From an uncultured Clostridia bacterium (GTDB lineage Bacteria; Bacillota; Clostridia; TANB77; CAG-508), in NCBI GenBank assembly GCA_934183325.1, contig CAKPSH010000001.1:62001-126000 (forward strand): 64,000 nt of DNA, read 5' to 3'. The position numbers were made by a program, and so were the translations under genes. The notes under the pieces were generated by a model that saw only the letters and a program-made list of their open reading frames with translations, was not told where the DNA came from and made no database searches. Within the stretch, counting starts at the first letter, position 1; every line of letters begins with the position of its first letter. This document shows positions 53,421 through 61,332 of this stretch, in pieces.

Positions 53421-54713
53421 TTATATACAAAATACAGCATATAATGGCACTGATTTTATATTATTTTCAAAGCCAAAATTTTTTTCAGAAATTCTTATTG
53501 CATATCTTGGATTATATTTTTTCATATACATATCTAAACTTCTTGCTTTAGTATGTATACTTGTTTTTACTTCTATTGGAATTATTTCTGTTTCTTTTTG
53601 TATCATAAAATCTAATTCGGCCTTTCCATCTGATTCCCAATAATATGTTTCATATCCTTTTGTCCTTAATTCATTTGCAACATAATGTTCTGTAAGTGGT
53701 CCCATTGAAATCATTGTTGGTTGTGTACTTAAGTCTATTTGATATAATGGATATTTAGCTTTATTTACAAATAATCCCACATCACTCATATATAATTTAA
53801 ATGATGTTAAATCTTTGTACATCTCTAATGGCAATTCTGCCTTAGCTTTATATACTTGATTTACTATTCCACTATTTTTTAACCACATTATTGCTTCTCC
53901 AAATATTCCTGAGGATCCACCTTTTGCAATCACTTTGTATTGAAATTTTGGATTGTCTTTTGCTAATTGAACTGGAATTGAATCAAATGCAGCTATTATT
54001 TTATTTGATAAACTATTATCTGCATACTTAGTCATATCTCTTTCATAAGATTCTAAAATTTCAGCTTGAACATCTATTGTTGATATTACTTTTTGTTCAT
54101 CTAAATACATTTGAACAACTTCTGGCATACCACCAACAACTAAATATGTTCTATATAGTTTTAAACATAATTCGTGAATATCTTTATCCATTCGCTCATC
54201 ACTATTAAAATGTTCTTTTATTTCCTCTATTAGATTTTCTCTTCCAATTGCATTCAAAAATTCTTTAAAGGATAATGGATACATGTTCATCATCTGTACT
54301 TTTCCTACTGGAAATGAATATTCTTTTCTATTTATTGCAATCCCTAATAATGAACCTGCAGCAATTATATGATATTCTGGTGCATCTTCATAAAAATATT
54401 TTAATGATGTTAATGCTCTTTCATTTGCCTGTATTTCATCAAAAAATATTAATGTTTTTCCAGGAATTATCTTTTCTCCAAAAAATAATTCTAATTTATT
54501 TATTATGTATTTTGCATCTATGCTATCTGAAATTTGTAAGCTTAGTTCTTGGTTTGTTTCAAAATTTACATATATTAAATTATCATAATATTCTTTTCCA
54601 AATTGCTTAATTATATATGTTTTTCCTACTTGTCTAGCTCCATGAACTATTAATGGTTTTCTATTTTCAAGCGTCTTCCATTTTATCAAATCATTTATAA
54701 TTTCTCTTTTCAT
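53421..54713 (-). CDS. AAA_14/DUF4143 ATPase with own promoter
   Basis: This 430-residue protein has an AAA_14 ATPase domain: P-loop HGARQVGKTYIIK near 24-36, and Walker B TLIFFDEIQ. A C-terminal DUF4143 region ends in the nuclease-like YYWESDGKAELDFMI...IPIEVKTS. Such proteins are common, often multicopy and often horizontally spread; the function is unclear. It interrupts the polysaccharide operon between the PglF- and PglE-like genes but keeps the same orientation. The start chosen is the second ATG (54713), because GGAGGG lies eight bases before it. A consensus-like promoter embedded in a palindrome lies immediately upstream. Confidence 0.88.
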   Translation of the reverse strand: MKREIINDLIKWKTLENRKPLIVHGARQVGKTYIIKQFGKEYYDNLIYVNFETNQELSLQISDSIDAKYIINKLELFFGEKIIPGKTLIFFDEIQANERALTSLKYFYEDAPEYHIIAAGSLLGIAINRKEYSFPVGKVQMMNMYPLSFKEFLNAIGRENLIEEIKEHFNSDERMDKDIHELCLKLYRTYLVVGGMPEVVQMYLDEQKVISTIDVQAEILESYERDMTKYADNSLSNKIIAAFDSIPVQLAKDNPKFQYKVIAKGGSSGIFGEAIMWLKNSGIVNQVYKAKAELPLEMYKDLTSFKLYMSDVGLFVNKAKYPLYQIDLSTQPTMISMGPLTEHYVANELRTKGYETYYWESDGKAELDFMIQKETEIIPIEVKTSIHTKARSLDMYMKKYNPRYAIRISEKNFGFENNIKSVPLYAVFCI

Positions 54714-54735
54714 AAGCATTACCCTCCATAAGCAA

Positions 54736-54764
54736 ATTATACCGTATAAGTTCTAAAAAGTCAA
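54736..54764 (-). promoter_or_regulatory. promoter of the DUF4143 ATPase gene
   Basis: On the minus strand TTGACT (54759-54764) and TATAAT (54736-54741) are spaced by 17 bases, about 17 bases before the ribosome binding site. The spacer and -10 are covered by one arm of the inverted repeat at 54739-54798. Confidence 0.8.
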
Positions 54765-54798
54765 TTGTATATCATATTTTTTTGAACTTATACGGTAT
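54739..54798. repeat. 15-bp inverted repeat overlapping the ATPase promoter
   Basis: ATACCGTATAAGTTC at 54739-54753 is perfectly repeated in inverted orientation at 54784-54798, with 30 bases between. One arm lies over the promoter spacer and -10, the other just upstream of the -35. It could be a pair of operator half-sites or a large hairpin at the end of the PglF-type transcript; no T run follows it on the minus strand. Confidence 0.8.
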
Positions 54799-54819
54799 TT
54801 TTGCTGATTTTATTAATTT

Positions 54820-56718
54820 TTATTTTACTTTTTCATTTACTTCTTTTGGTTCATGAAATGTTGGTACTGCTTTTTTCATTTTATTTTTTATTTCTTCATA
54901 AGAATGATGTTCATCTTGTATCAATTCTCTTAAACTTGCTAATTTTCTTTCTATTTCAGTTATATCCATATCCAATGGTTGACCTATAAATATTTTTTCG
55001 TGTTCTGTTCTTGTAAGTCCTTCTTCTCCCATTAGTAATTCTTCATATAATTTTTCTCCAGGTCTTAATCCTGTAATTTTTATTGGAATATCTACTTCTG
55101 GTTCATATCCTGAAAGTTTTATCATACTTACAGCCAAGTCATAAATTTTTACTGGTTGCCCCATATCTAGTACAAATATTTCTCCACCTTTGGCATAAGT
55201 TGCTGCTTGTAATACTAATTGTGCAGCTTCGCTTATTGTCATGAAATATCTTATGATATCTTTATGTGTTACAGTAACTGGTCCACCTTTTTCTATTTGT
55301 TCTTTAAATAATGGAACAACTGAACCATTGCTTCCTAATACATTTCCAAATCTTACTGCTGCATAGTCTGTTTTGCTTACTTTGTTCTTGGTTTGTATTA
55401 TCATTTCGCACATTCTCTTTGTTGCTCCCATTATGTTTGTTGGATTTACAGCTTTGTCTGTTGATATTAGTACAAATTTTTTAACATTATATTTATCGCT
55501 TGCATTTACCACATTATATGTACCAAATATATTATTTTTTATTGCTTCTAATGGACTTACTTCCATTAATGGTACATGCTTATGTGCTGCTGCATGGAAT
55601 ACTAAGGTTGGTCTGTATGTTTCAAATACACTTTCAACTTTCTTAATATCTCTAACGCTTCCTATTATTGCTTTTAAATCAAGTGTTGGATAATTTCTTT
55701 GTAGTTCCATTTGAATGTTATATGCATTATTTTCATATATATCGAATATTACTAGTGTTTTTGGTTCGTATTTTGCTATCTGTCTGCATAGTTCTGAACC
55801 TATTGAGCCTCCACCACCTGTAACTAATATTGTATTACCTTTTATTAAACTTCCTATATTCTCATTATCTAGTTTAATTGGATCTCTTCCTAAGATATCA
55901 TCAATTTCTACATTTTTTAGATTTTCTAATAAATTTTTATTTTTTATTATATCTGCTACACTTGGTAATATTCTTACTCTTGCTTTGGTTTGTTGGCAAA
56001 TATGTAATATTTCTTTTTTGTTTTTTGAATCAATATTGGCTATTGAGAAAAATATGTCTTGAACTTGTTTTTCTTTGCAAATTTGAGATATTTGGTTTCT
56101 ATCTCCTAATATTTTTACTCCTGATATTTGATATCCTATTTTATCTTTGCTATCATCAATAATACCGACTATATTATATCTATCTTTCATATAGTCTTTT
56201 ATTGATTTTATCATTACCTTTGTGGCATCTCCTGCACCAATTATTAATAAATTTCTTTTGTCTCCGCTTATTGTTGCATTTGATCCTTCTACTTTCATTC
56301 TGTCGCCTTCATAGCTCAATATTAGCCTAATAGCTACTCTATAAGATATAATACATACAGAAATTAATAATGCTACTGCTAAATTATGTTTAAATCCTAA
56401 TAATCCTAATTTAAATATTGAATTTAATGTAGACAATATCACTGTTGAACACATACATCCAAAAAAATATACTAGGTAATCTTTCCCACCTTCAAATCTA
56501 GTTATGTTATTATATACTCTAAAACTTACTAAAACTATTGCATATACTATTACTGCAATAAAGGTAGTTTTTGATATTTGTAAAATTTCGTTTTGATTGA
56601 AGCTTAAAGTTTCTCTTATGAAACACTCGCAAAATACATATGATATTATTACTAATAATATATCTACTAATAATAGAACATATCTTCTATTTTTTCCTAA
56701 TTTTCTAAGTGGTATCAC
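54820..56718 (-). CDS. pglF: PglF/CapD-type membrane UDP-sugar 4,6-dehydratase
   Basis: The 632-residue protein has four N-terminal membrane helices (about 12-125), a CoA-binding-like Rossmann domain (RNLLIIGAGDATKVM) and a C-terminal SDR domain with VTGGGGSIGSEL near residue 295. The active-site STDKAVNPTNIMGATKR has the Met in place of Tyr that typifies the FlaA1/PglF/CapD class. It makes the UDP-4-keto-6-deoxy sugar that PglE aminates. The start is a GTG at 56718 with GGGAGAAG upstream. It heads the biosynthetic half of the locus. Confidence 0.93.
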   Translation of the reverse strand: MIPLRKLGKNRRYVLLLVDILLVIISYVFCECFIRETLSFNQNEILQISKTTFIAVIVYAIVLVSFRVYNNITRFEGGKDYLVYFFGCMCSTVILSTLNSIFKLGLLGFKHNLAVALLISVCIISYRVAIRLILSYEGDRMKVEGSNATISGDKRNLLIIGAGDATKVMIKSIKDYMKDRYNIVGIIDDSKDKIGYQISGVKILGDRNQISQICKEKQVQDIFFSIANIDSKNKKEILHICQQTKARVRILPSVADIIKNKNLLENLKNVEIDDILGRDPIKLDNENIGSLIKGNTILVTGGGGSIGSELCRQIAKYEPKTLVIFDIYENNAYNIQMELQRNYPTLDLKAIIGSVRDIKKVESVFETYRPTLVFHAAAHKHVPLMEVSPLEAIKNNIFGTYNVVNASDKYNVKKFVLISTDKAVNPTNIMGATKRMCEMIIQTKNKVSKTDYAAVRFGNVLGSNGSVVPLFKEQIEKGGPVTVTHKDIIRYFMTISEAAQLVLQAATYAKGGEIFVLDMGQPVKIYDLAVSMIKLSGYEPEVDIPIKITGLRPGEKLYEELLMGEEGLTRTEHEKIFIGQPLDMDITEIERKLASLRELIQDEHHSYEEIKNKMKKAVPTFHEPKEVNEKVK

Positions 56719-56792
56719 TGTTATCTTCTCCCTTTTTATTTGTTTCTATTATTTTACCTTTTTTTCCTTGTTATTTCAACATTTTTGTATAT

Positions 56793-57626
56793 TTATTTAC
56801 ATTGTTCTTCTTTTTTCTTGCATCCAAGCACAGAAAAAAGTATTCCTCCCACTATTCCAGCTACTGAAGAAACGTACAAAATATTATATGCTTCATTTAT
56901 GAAAAGTTGAATTATCACTGATAAATTGTCATTTAAAACAGTTAAACTTTGTATATCTAGGAAATGTTTCTCTAATATAATTCCTAATATGCTTAAGCCT
57001 GATATTGTAAATACAATTACTGCAAAGTAATTTAATATTTTTCTTTTATTTTTTATATTCACTATTATTAATAATATTACATTAAAAATAGTTGCACCTA
57101 TTACTATGTAGAATACTGTTGGTAATATTTTGTTTACCATATTTATAGTTTTCCCAATTGTTTTTACTATTGTTGTTGAATATGCTACTGAGTTTTCGTA
57201 AGTATTAATTATAGTAGTTTCAAATGTTTGTATTTGATTTTCTACTGTAGGATTTACAGCTAGATTATTCTTTTTGATATATTCTCTAATATTCGCATCT
57301 AATTTTTCTTTTATGTCACTTGTATCTAATTGGATTTTTCCATTGTTTAGCATGGCTTCTATTAGCATATTTGTATCTTTTTTTAATCTCTTATTATCAT
57401 ATATTCCTTCAAATATAGTGTTATCCATTCCTGATTGCATTATATAGTTTTCAAAGCCTTCATTTATGGTTGTAGTTAGTTTTTCATAATATTCGCTTTG
57501 TTCTAATTTATTTTCTATGTAATTTGCATTTAAAATTTTGTTTTGTACAAATGTTATCATTGTTGTTAAAATTATTAAAATAGCTAACAGAAATGATAAC
57601 ATATATGATATTATATCTTTAATCAT
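56793..57626 (-). CDS. unknown membrane protein downstream of the sortase
   Basis: The family of this 277-residue protein is not recognised. It has one N-terminal helix (about 7-29), an external helical region of about 130 residues (EQSEYYEKLTTTINEGFENY...), and three C-terminal helices (about 170-190, 198-218 and 250-268), ending CKKKEEQCK. Its start overlaps the sortase stop, so the two are translationally coupled and probably work together. It may be a membrane scaffold or assembly factor for the surface protein; this is inference from position only. Confidence 0.7.
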   Translation of the reverse strand: MIKDIISYMLSFLLAILIILTTMITFVQNKILNANYIENKLEQSEYYEKLTTTINEGFENYIMQSGMDNTIFEGIYDNKRLKKDTNMLIEAMLNNGKIQLDTSDIKEKLDANIREYIKKNNLAVNPTVENQIQTFETTIINTYENSVAYSTTIVKTIGKTINMVNKILPTVFYIVIGATIFNVILLIIVNIKNKRKILNYFAVIVFTISGLSILGIILEKHFLDIQSLTVLNDNLSVIIQLFINEAYNILYVSSVAGIVGGILFSVLGCKKKEEQCK

Positions 57627-58258
57627 TAATATATCTCTCCTTCTATTAGTTTTGAGTATGTTATAAATCTATGTGTAGCATGTCCTATACTATTTGAAGG
57701 ATAACATGTATATAGCATTAATATTTCTTCATCATCTTGTAAATAAACAGCATCTGTTTCTGTTTGTTTTACAATTTTTGTTTCATATATTTGATATGTG
57801 AATTTGCCATAGTCTGTTTCGATTTTTATTTTATCTCCAACATTGACTGTATATAAGTATTTTAAAAATCCACCTGTATCATGTGCCATACATATTATTG
57901 AACCGCCTTCACCTGGGAAATATGAAACTGATTGTCCGACTCCTTTTCTTAGAGTGGCTAATGAATCTCCATAATATAGTCCTAATTTTACATTTATTGA
58001 ATCTATATATAATGTTCCATATTTATTTCCCCAAGTTGGGTATTTTGTTAATTTCTTTTTTTCTAAATCTATTTTTAGGTCTGTGTTCTCACTATCTTGT
58101 GTATTTTCACTTACTGACACTAAATTTATTAGTGCAATTGCCTTCGTAAGTTCATCTCCTATGGTTATCTTTAGAGTTACACATATTATTACTATAAATA
58201 TAAAAGCAACTATTAGATTTGTAACAGTTGCTTTTAAAATATTATTTAATTTCTTCAT
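57626..58258 (-). CDS. sortase (transpeptidase)
   Basis: The 210-residue protein has an N-terminal membrane anchor (about 12-33) and a sortase barrel. GTLYIDSINVKLGLYYGD leads into GVGQSVSYFPGEGGS. The catalytic His126 is in ICMAHDTGGF, the Cys185 in LMLYTCYP and the Arg197 in THRFITYSKL. The arrangement suggests class D-type, though the usual GH before the loop reads AH. It would join an LPxTG-like substrate to the cell wall or to other subunits; the likely substrate is encoded directly upstream. There is no clear ribosome binding site, so translation is probably coupled. Confidence 0.92.
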   Translation of the reverse strand: MKKLNNILKATVTNLIVAFIFIVIICVTLKITIGDELTKAIALINLVSVSENTQDSENTDLKIDLEKKKLTKYPTWGNKYGTLYIDSINVKLGLYYGDSLATLRKGVGQSVSYFPGEGGSIICMAHDTGGFLKYLYTVNVGDKIKIETDYGKFTYQIYETKIVKQTETDAVYLQDDEEILMLYTCYPSNSIGHATHRFITYSKLIEGEIY

Positions 58259-58259
58259 G

Positions 58260-58811
58260 TTATTTTACTGTAACTTTTCTTACTACTAGTACAGCAATGG
58301 CAATTAATGCTATTCCAGAAACTGCTATATATGGAACATAAGAACTTCCTGTTTGAACTAAGCTTGTACTTTCACTAGCTTTGAATTCAATTAAAGTTTT
58401 TCCATCAGCATCTGAAACGTGAACTGTGTTATCAGCTGATGTATATGTTAATTTTACATTAACAGCGTTTTCAATATTTTTAGCATATGTGCTTATTTTA
58501 CTTTGAGCACTTGAAGATAATTTTGATACATTTGTTGTTTTTTCGCTTTCTACAACTTTGATTGCATTTGTTATATTTTCTTTAACAGTTGTAACTTGTG
58601 CATCTGTTAATTCGTGTGAATCTAAATATTGTTTTAAAGCTAATAATTGATTATCATTTGCCTTATATTCTGTTCCTCCTACATTTATTCTAGCATCTTT
58701 GATGAATGTGTATAATGTGTCGTTTGCTGATGCAGCATTTACTACTGATGTTAATGCTACTAATACCATTGCTATCATAGCAACTACTAATAATGTTTTT
58801 CTTAGTTTCAT
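58260..58811 (-). CDS. small sortase-anchored surface protein (LVQTG motif)
   Basis: This 183-residue secreted protein has a signal peptide at about 1-28 (hydrophobic LLVVAMIAMVLVALTSVVNA). A helical Asn/Lys/Ser/Thr-rich body of about 120 residues follows. The C-terminal sorting signal comprises SLVQTGSS at 150-157, a hydrophobic helix (about 158-177) and the basic end RKVTVK. The pentapeptide LVQTG replaces the canonical LPxTG. The body matches no family I know. The sortase follows after one base, so this is its likely substrate. The start has GGGAGGAAT upstream. Confidence 0.85.
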   Translation of the reverse strand: MKLRKTLLVVAMIAMVLVALTSVVNAASANDTLYTFIKDARINVGGTEYKANDNQLLALKQYLDSHELTDAQVTTVKENITNAIKVVESEKTTNVSKLSSSAQSKISTYAKNIENAVNVKLTYTSADNTVHVSDADGKTLIEFKASESTSLVQTGSSYVPYIAVSGIALIAIAVLVVRKVTVK

Positions 58812-58905
58812 TTTATATTCCTCCCATATTTATTTGTTATTATATTACCATTTATGAATTACTTTTGCAATAGTTTTTTTAAAATTTTCATTATTTTCCA
58901 TTTAA

Positions 58906-59580
58906 TTATTGGTAGTAATATCCATTTTCATATTTTTTGTTTTTATTTTTAGTTTTATTTAAAATGCACCCCTTAACTTTGCCTCCAACATTTTCTATTT
59001 CTTGCTTTAATCTTTTTACATCTTCTCTTTTTGTTTTTTTATATGCTGTTACTATAATCGTTGAGTCTGCATATTTTGAAATTATTACCGAATCTGTTAC
59101 TATACTGCTTGGCGTTCCGTCTAAAATAATTAAATCGTATTCTTCTTTTAGTTTTTCTAACATTTTTTTCATTTTATCTGAACATAATAATTCTGATGGG
59201 TTTGGTGGGGTTAATCCTGCTGTTATAATGTTTAAATTTTCTACTTCTGTTTCGTATATGTACTTATGAATGTCTTGTTCTCCATCTATCTCTGATAGAT
59301 AGTTTGATAGTCCTTCATAAGTATCTTGATTAAATATATTTCCTTGTCTTCCTCTTCTCATATCTGTATCTATTAATAGTACTTTTTTTCCTGTTTGTGC
59401 GAATACTACTGCTAAGTTTGCTGATACCCAGCTTTTTCCTTCTTCTGGCATGGTGCTGGTTATCAATAGTGTTTTTATTTTTTGATTATTATTCATAAAT
59501 TGTATATTTGTTCTTAGAGTTCTAAATATCTCTGAGATTTTTGATTTTGGTGAATAGAATGTGATAATTTCTTTTTTCAT
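58906..59580 (-). CDS. second CpsD-type tyrosine kinase, orphan
   Basis: This 224-residue BY-kinase is closely related to the protein at 39964-40665 (for example, the block ISEIFRTLRTNIQFMN and ILDGTPSSIVTDSVI are nearly or fully shared). It has Walker A' LIDTDMRRGRQ and Walker B LIILDGTPS, but the Walker A reads STMPEEGKSW, with Glu at position 46 where Gly is usual. The Tyr-rich tail is shorter (YENGYYYQ). No CpsC partner is adjacent. It is the first gene of the sortase/dehydratase side of the locus, with AAAGGAAAC upstream. Confidence 0.92.
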   Translation of the reverse strand: MKKEIITFYSPKSKISEIFRTLRTNIQFMNNNQKIKTLLITSTMPEEGKSWVSANLAVVFAQTGKKVLLIDTDMRRGRQGNIFNQDTYEGLSNYLSEIDGEQDIHKYIYETEVENLNIITAGLTPPNPSELLCSDKMKKMLEKLKEEYDLIILDGTPSSIVTDSVIISKYADSTIIVTAYKKTKREDVKRLKQEIENVGGKVKGCILNKTKNKNKKYENGYYYQ

Positions 59581-59708
59581 AGTTTCCTTTCTGTGTTTTA
59601 CACATTGATTATTTTATTATCCATTCTATTTATCAAATTTTCTTTTTATGCTTATATGTTCCTTTTTATTTTTTCTTTTTTTGTGGAATTTATACAGCTA
59701 TAACCTTA

Positions 59709-60542
59709 TTAAGATTTTTTTGTTTTTTTCAATGCATTTTTATTTTCTTTTTCTAATTGTTTCAAACTTTTTTTCGGTGTAGGCATATCTTCTGGCATAG
59801 TTCCTCCAAGCTCTTTTATTGTATTTCTTATTTTTATTCCCACTTCATAATGAGCCTTATTTGCTTGTTTTTCGTTCTGTACTTGATCTCTTTTTAGTTT
59901 TTGCTCAGTTTGAGAAATTCTAAATAAGTTTGCTATTAGTTCATCACTTCCCATATTATCCAATATATCTTCTCTATATCTTAATCCTTTTCTCTTTGCT
60001 ATGTCATCTGCCGTTTCACCATTGTATAACCCTCTATATCCTGCATTGTGAAATCTATCAAAATTTTTAACTCCTGCATCTTTTGCTACTTGATTCAGTG
60101 AATAGTTTCCTTTTTTTGTTAAATTTCTTTGATAAAATCTTTTTTCATCTTCTGTTAATAAATTATACTCCTTTTCACTAATTTCCTGCTTTCTTGTCTG
60201 AACTGCAAAATATGTTTGTGCAAGAGCAATAACTTTTAATCTTGGATTTGCATTCTGTGCTATTAAATAACATGCATACCTAGTAAGTTTATAATCTTTT
60301 TGCGCTCTTTTTGCACCAGACCCTATTTTAACCATTTTGTTGTCAACAACAAAATGGTCATTATCACTCATTTCTGAATTATTACAAGCTGTCTTTGCTT
60401 TTTCTATTACTGAATCAAAATATCTCCAATCCTTATAACTTAATACCTTCATGAGCTCTCTAGCATACCAGTATTCTTTTCCATTTTCGTCAATATGCTT
60501 AATATCTTCAAATGTTTGGTTTTCTTTATTTATAGCCTTCAT
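59709..60542 (-). CDS. dinD: DNA-damage-inducible protein D
   Basis: The 277-residue protein fits DinD: WYARELMKVLSYKDWRYF and the following DSVIEKAKTACNNS at the start, KDYKLTRYACYLIAQNANP, then YFAVQTRKQE, and a C-terminal part with YRGLYNGETADDIAKRKGL. In Escherichia coli DinD is an SOS gene whose product interferes with RecA filaments. The start has GGAGTTGATG upstream. A LexA-box-like site lies 37 bases before the start, consistent with SOS control. Confidence 0.88.
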   Translation of the reverse strand: MKAINKENQTFEDIKHIDENGKEYWYARELMKVLSYKDWRYFDSVIEKAKTACNNSEMSDNDHFVVDNKMVKIGSGAKRAQKDYKLTRYACYLIAQNANPRLKVIALAQTYFAVQTRKQEISEKEYNLLTEDEKRFYQRNLTKKGNYSLNQVAKDAGVKNFDRFHNAGYRGLYNGETADDIAKRKGLRYREDILDNMGSDELIANLFRISQTEQKLKRDQVQNEKQANKAHYEVGIKIRNTIKELGGTMPEDMPTPKKSLKQLEKENKNALKKTKKS

Positions 60543-60577
60543 TTACATCAACTCCATTCAATTTGTATAGTTATTAT

Positions 60578-60591
60578 AAAACATAAGTTCG
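60578..60591 (-). promoter_or_regulatory. LexA-box-like operator of dinD
   Basis: On the minus strand CGAACTTATGTTTT resembles the Gram-positive SOS box consensus GAAC-N4-GTTC/T, one base short of perfect symmetry. It lies about 37 bases upstream of the dinD start, where it would cover the promoter. Confidence 0.6.
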
Positions 60592-60696
60592 TTATTGTCA
60601 ATTAGTTTTGATTAATTTTATAAACATTCAAATGACCTTTTTATTTCCACTTTTCTGAGAATAAATTGTTTTATTGAAACGCAATAAAAAGCAAGA

Positions 60697-60739
60697 ATAA
60701 GATATTGTAAATTCCTATTTGGCATTTACAATATCTTAT
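60697..60739 (-). terminator. terminator after the CBS-domain gene
   Basis: A perfect 16-bp stem (ATAAGATATTGTAAAT against 60724-60739) has an 11-base loop. On the minus strand TCTTGCTTTTTATTG follows. The rest of the 254-base gap up to dinD holds the LexA-like site and A/T-rich sequence. Confidence 0.75.
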
Positions 60740-60796
60740 CTTTTAATAATTTCTAATAAAGCTTACCTGTTATAGTTAGCTTTTTAGAGTTTGAAA

Positions 60797-61240
60797 TTAT
60801 TCTGCATTTTTTGTATTTTGTCCACAGTGACATATATTTTGTAATGTTTTTTCTGTCTCTGCTGACGTTACTTTTGCGTCATTAATTAAATTTCCTATTG
60901 TTAGGACTCCTACTATCTTACTGTTTTCTGTTACTGGTATCCTTTTTATCTGCATATCGCTCATTATCTTTTCTGCTTTATGCAATTCTTCATTTTCATC
61001 ACAACAGCATACTTGTGTTGTCATTATTTCACTTACTGGTGTTGTTGCAATATTTTTTCCACAAGCTACACCTCTTAGTACTATATCTCTATCTGTAACT
61101 ATTCCTACTACATTACTATTGTTATTACAAATTGGTATACATCCCACATGATTTTGACTCATGTTTTTGGCTACATCTTGAATTGTTGTTTCAGGTGTAC
61201 AGCTACATACTGTATTTGACATACAATCTTTAACCTTCAT
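60797..61240 (-). CDS. cysteine-rich two-CBS-domain protein
   Basis: The 147-residue protein consists of two CBS repeats that usually bind adenine nucleotides and sense energy state. The first contains VGCIPICNNNSNVVGIVTDRDIV, quoted here as VGIVTDRDIVLRG. The second contains MQIKRIPVTENSKIVGVLTI. It is unusually rich in cysteine for this family, with 11 residues, many clustered (CMSNTVCSC at the start, QVCCCD between the repeats, NICHCG at the end). That suggests metal or redox sensing. The start is the ATG at 61240 with AAAGGA upstream. It is not fused to any enzyme and has no obvious partner beside it. Confidence 0.88.
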   Translation of the reverse strand: MKVKDCMSNTVCSCTPETTIQDVAKNMSQNHVGCIPICNNNSNVVGIVTDRDIVLRGVACGKNIATTPVSEIMTTQVCCCDENEELHKAEKIMSDMQIKRIPVTENSKIVGVLTIGNLINDAKVTSAETEKTLQNICHCGQNTKNAE

Positions 61241-61332
61241 AATATCAATTCCTTTCATTAGAGCAAAGTTTTTCTTTGCCACTAATTATTATGTTCACCC
61301 ATCAACAATTTATGCTTAGCAAATTTTATCTT

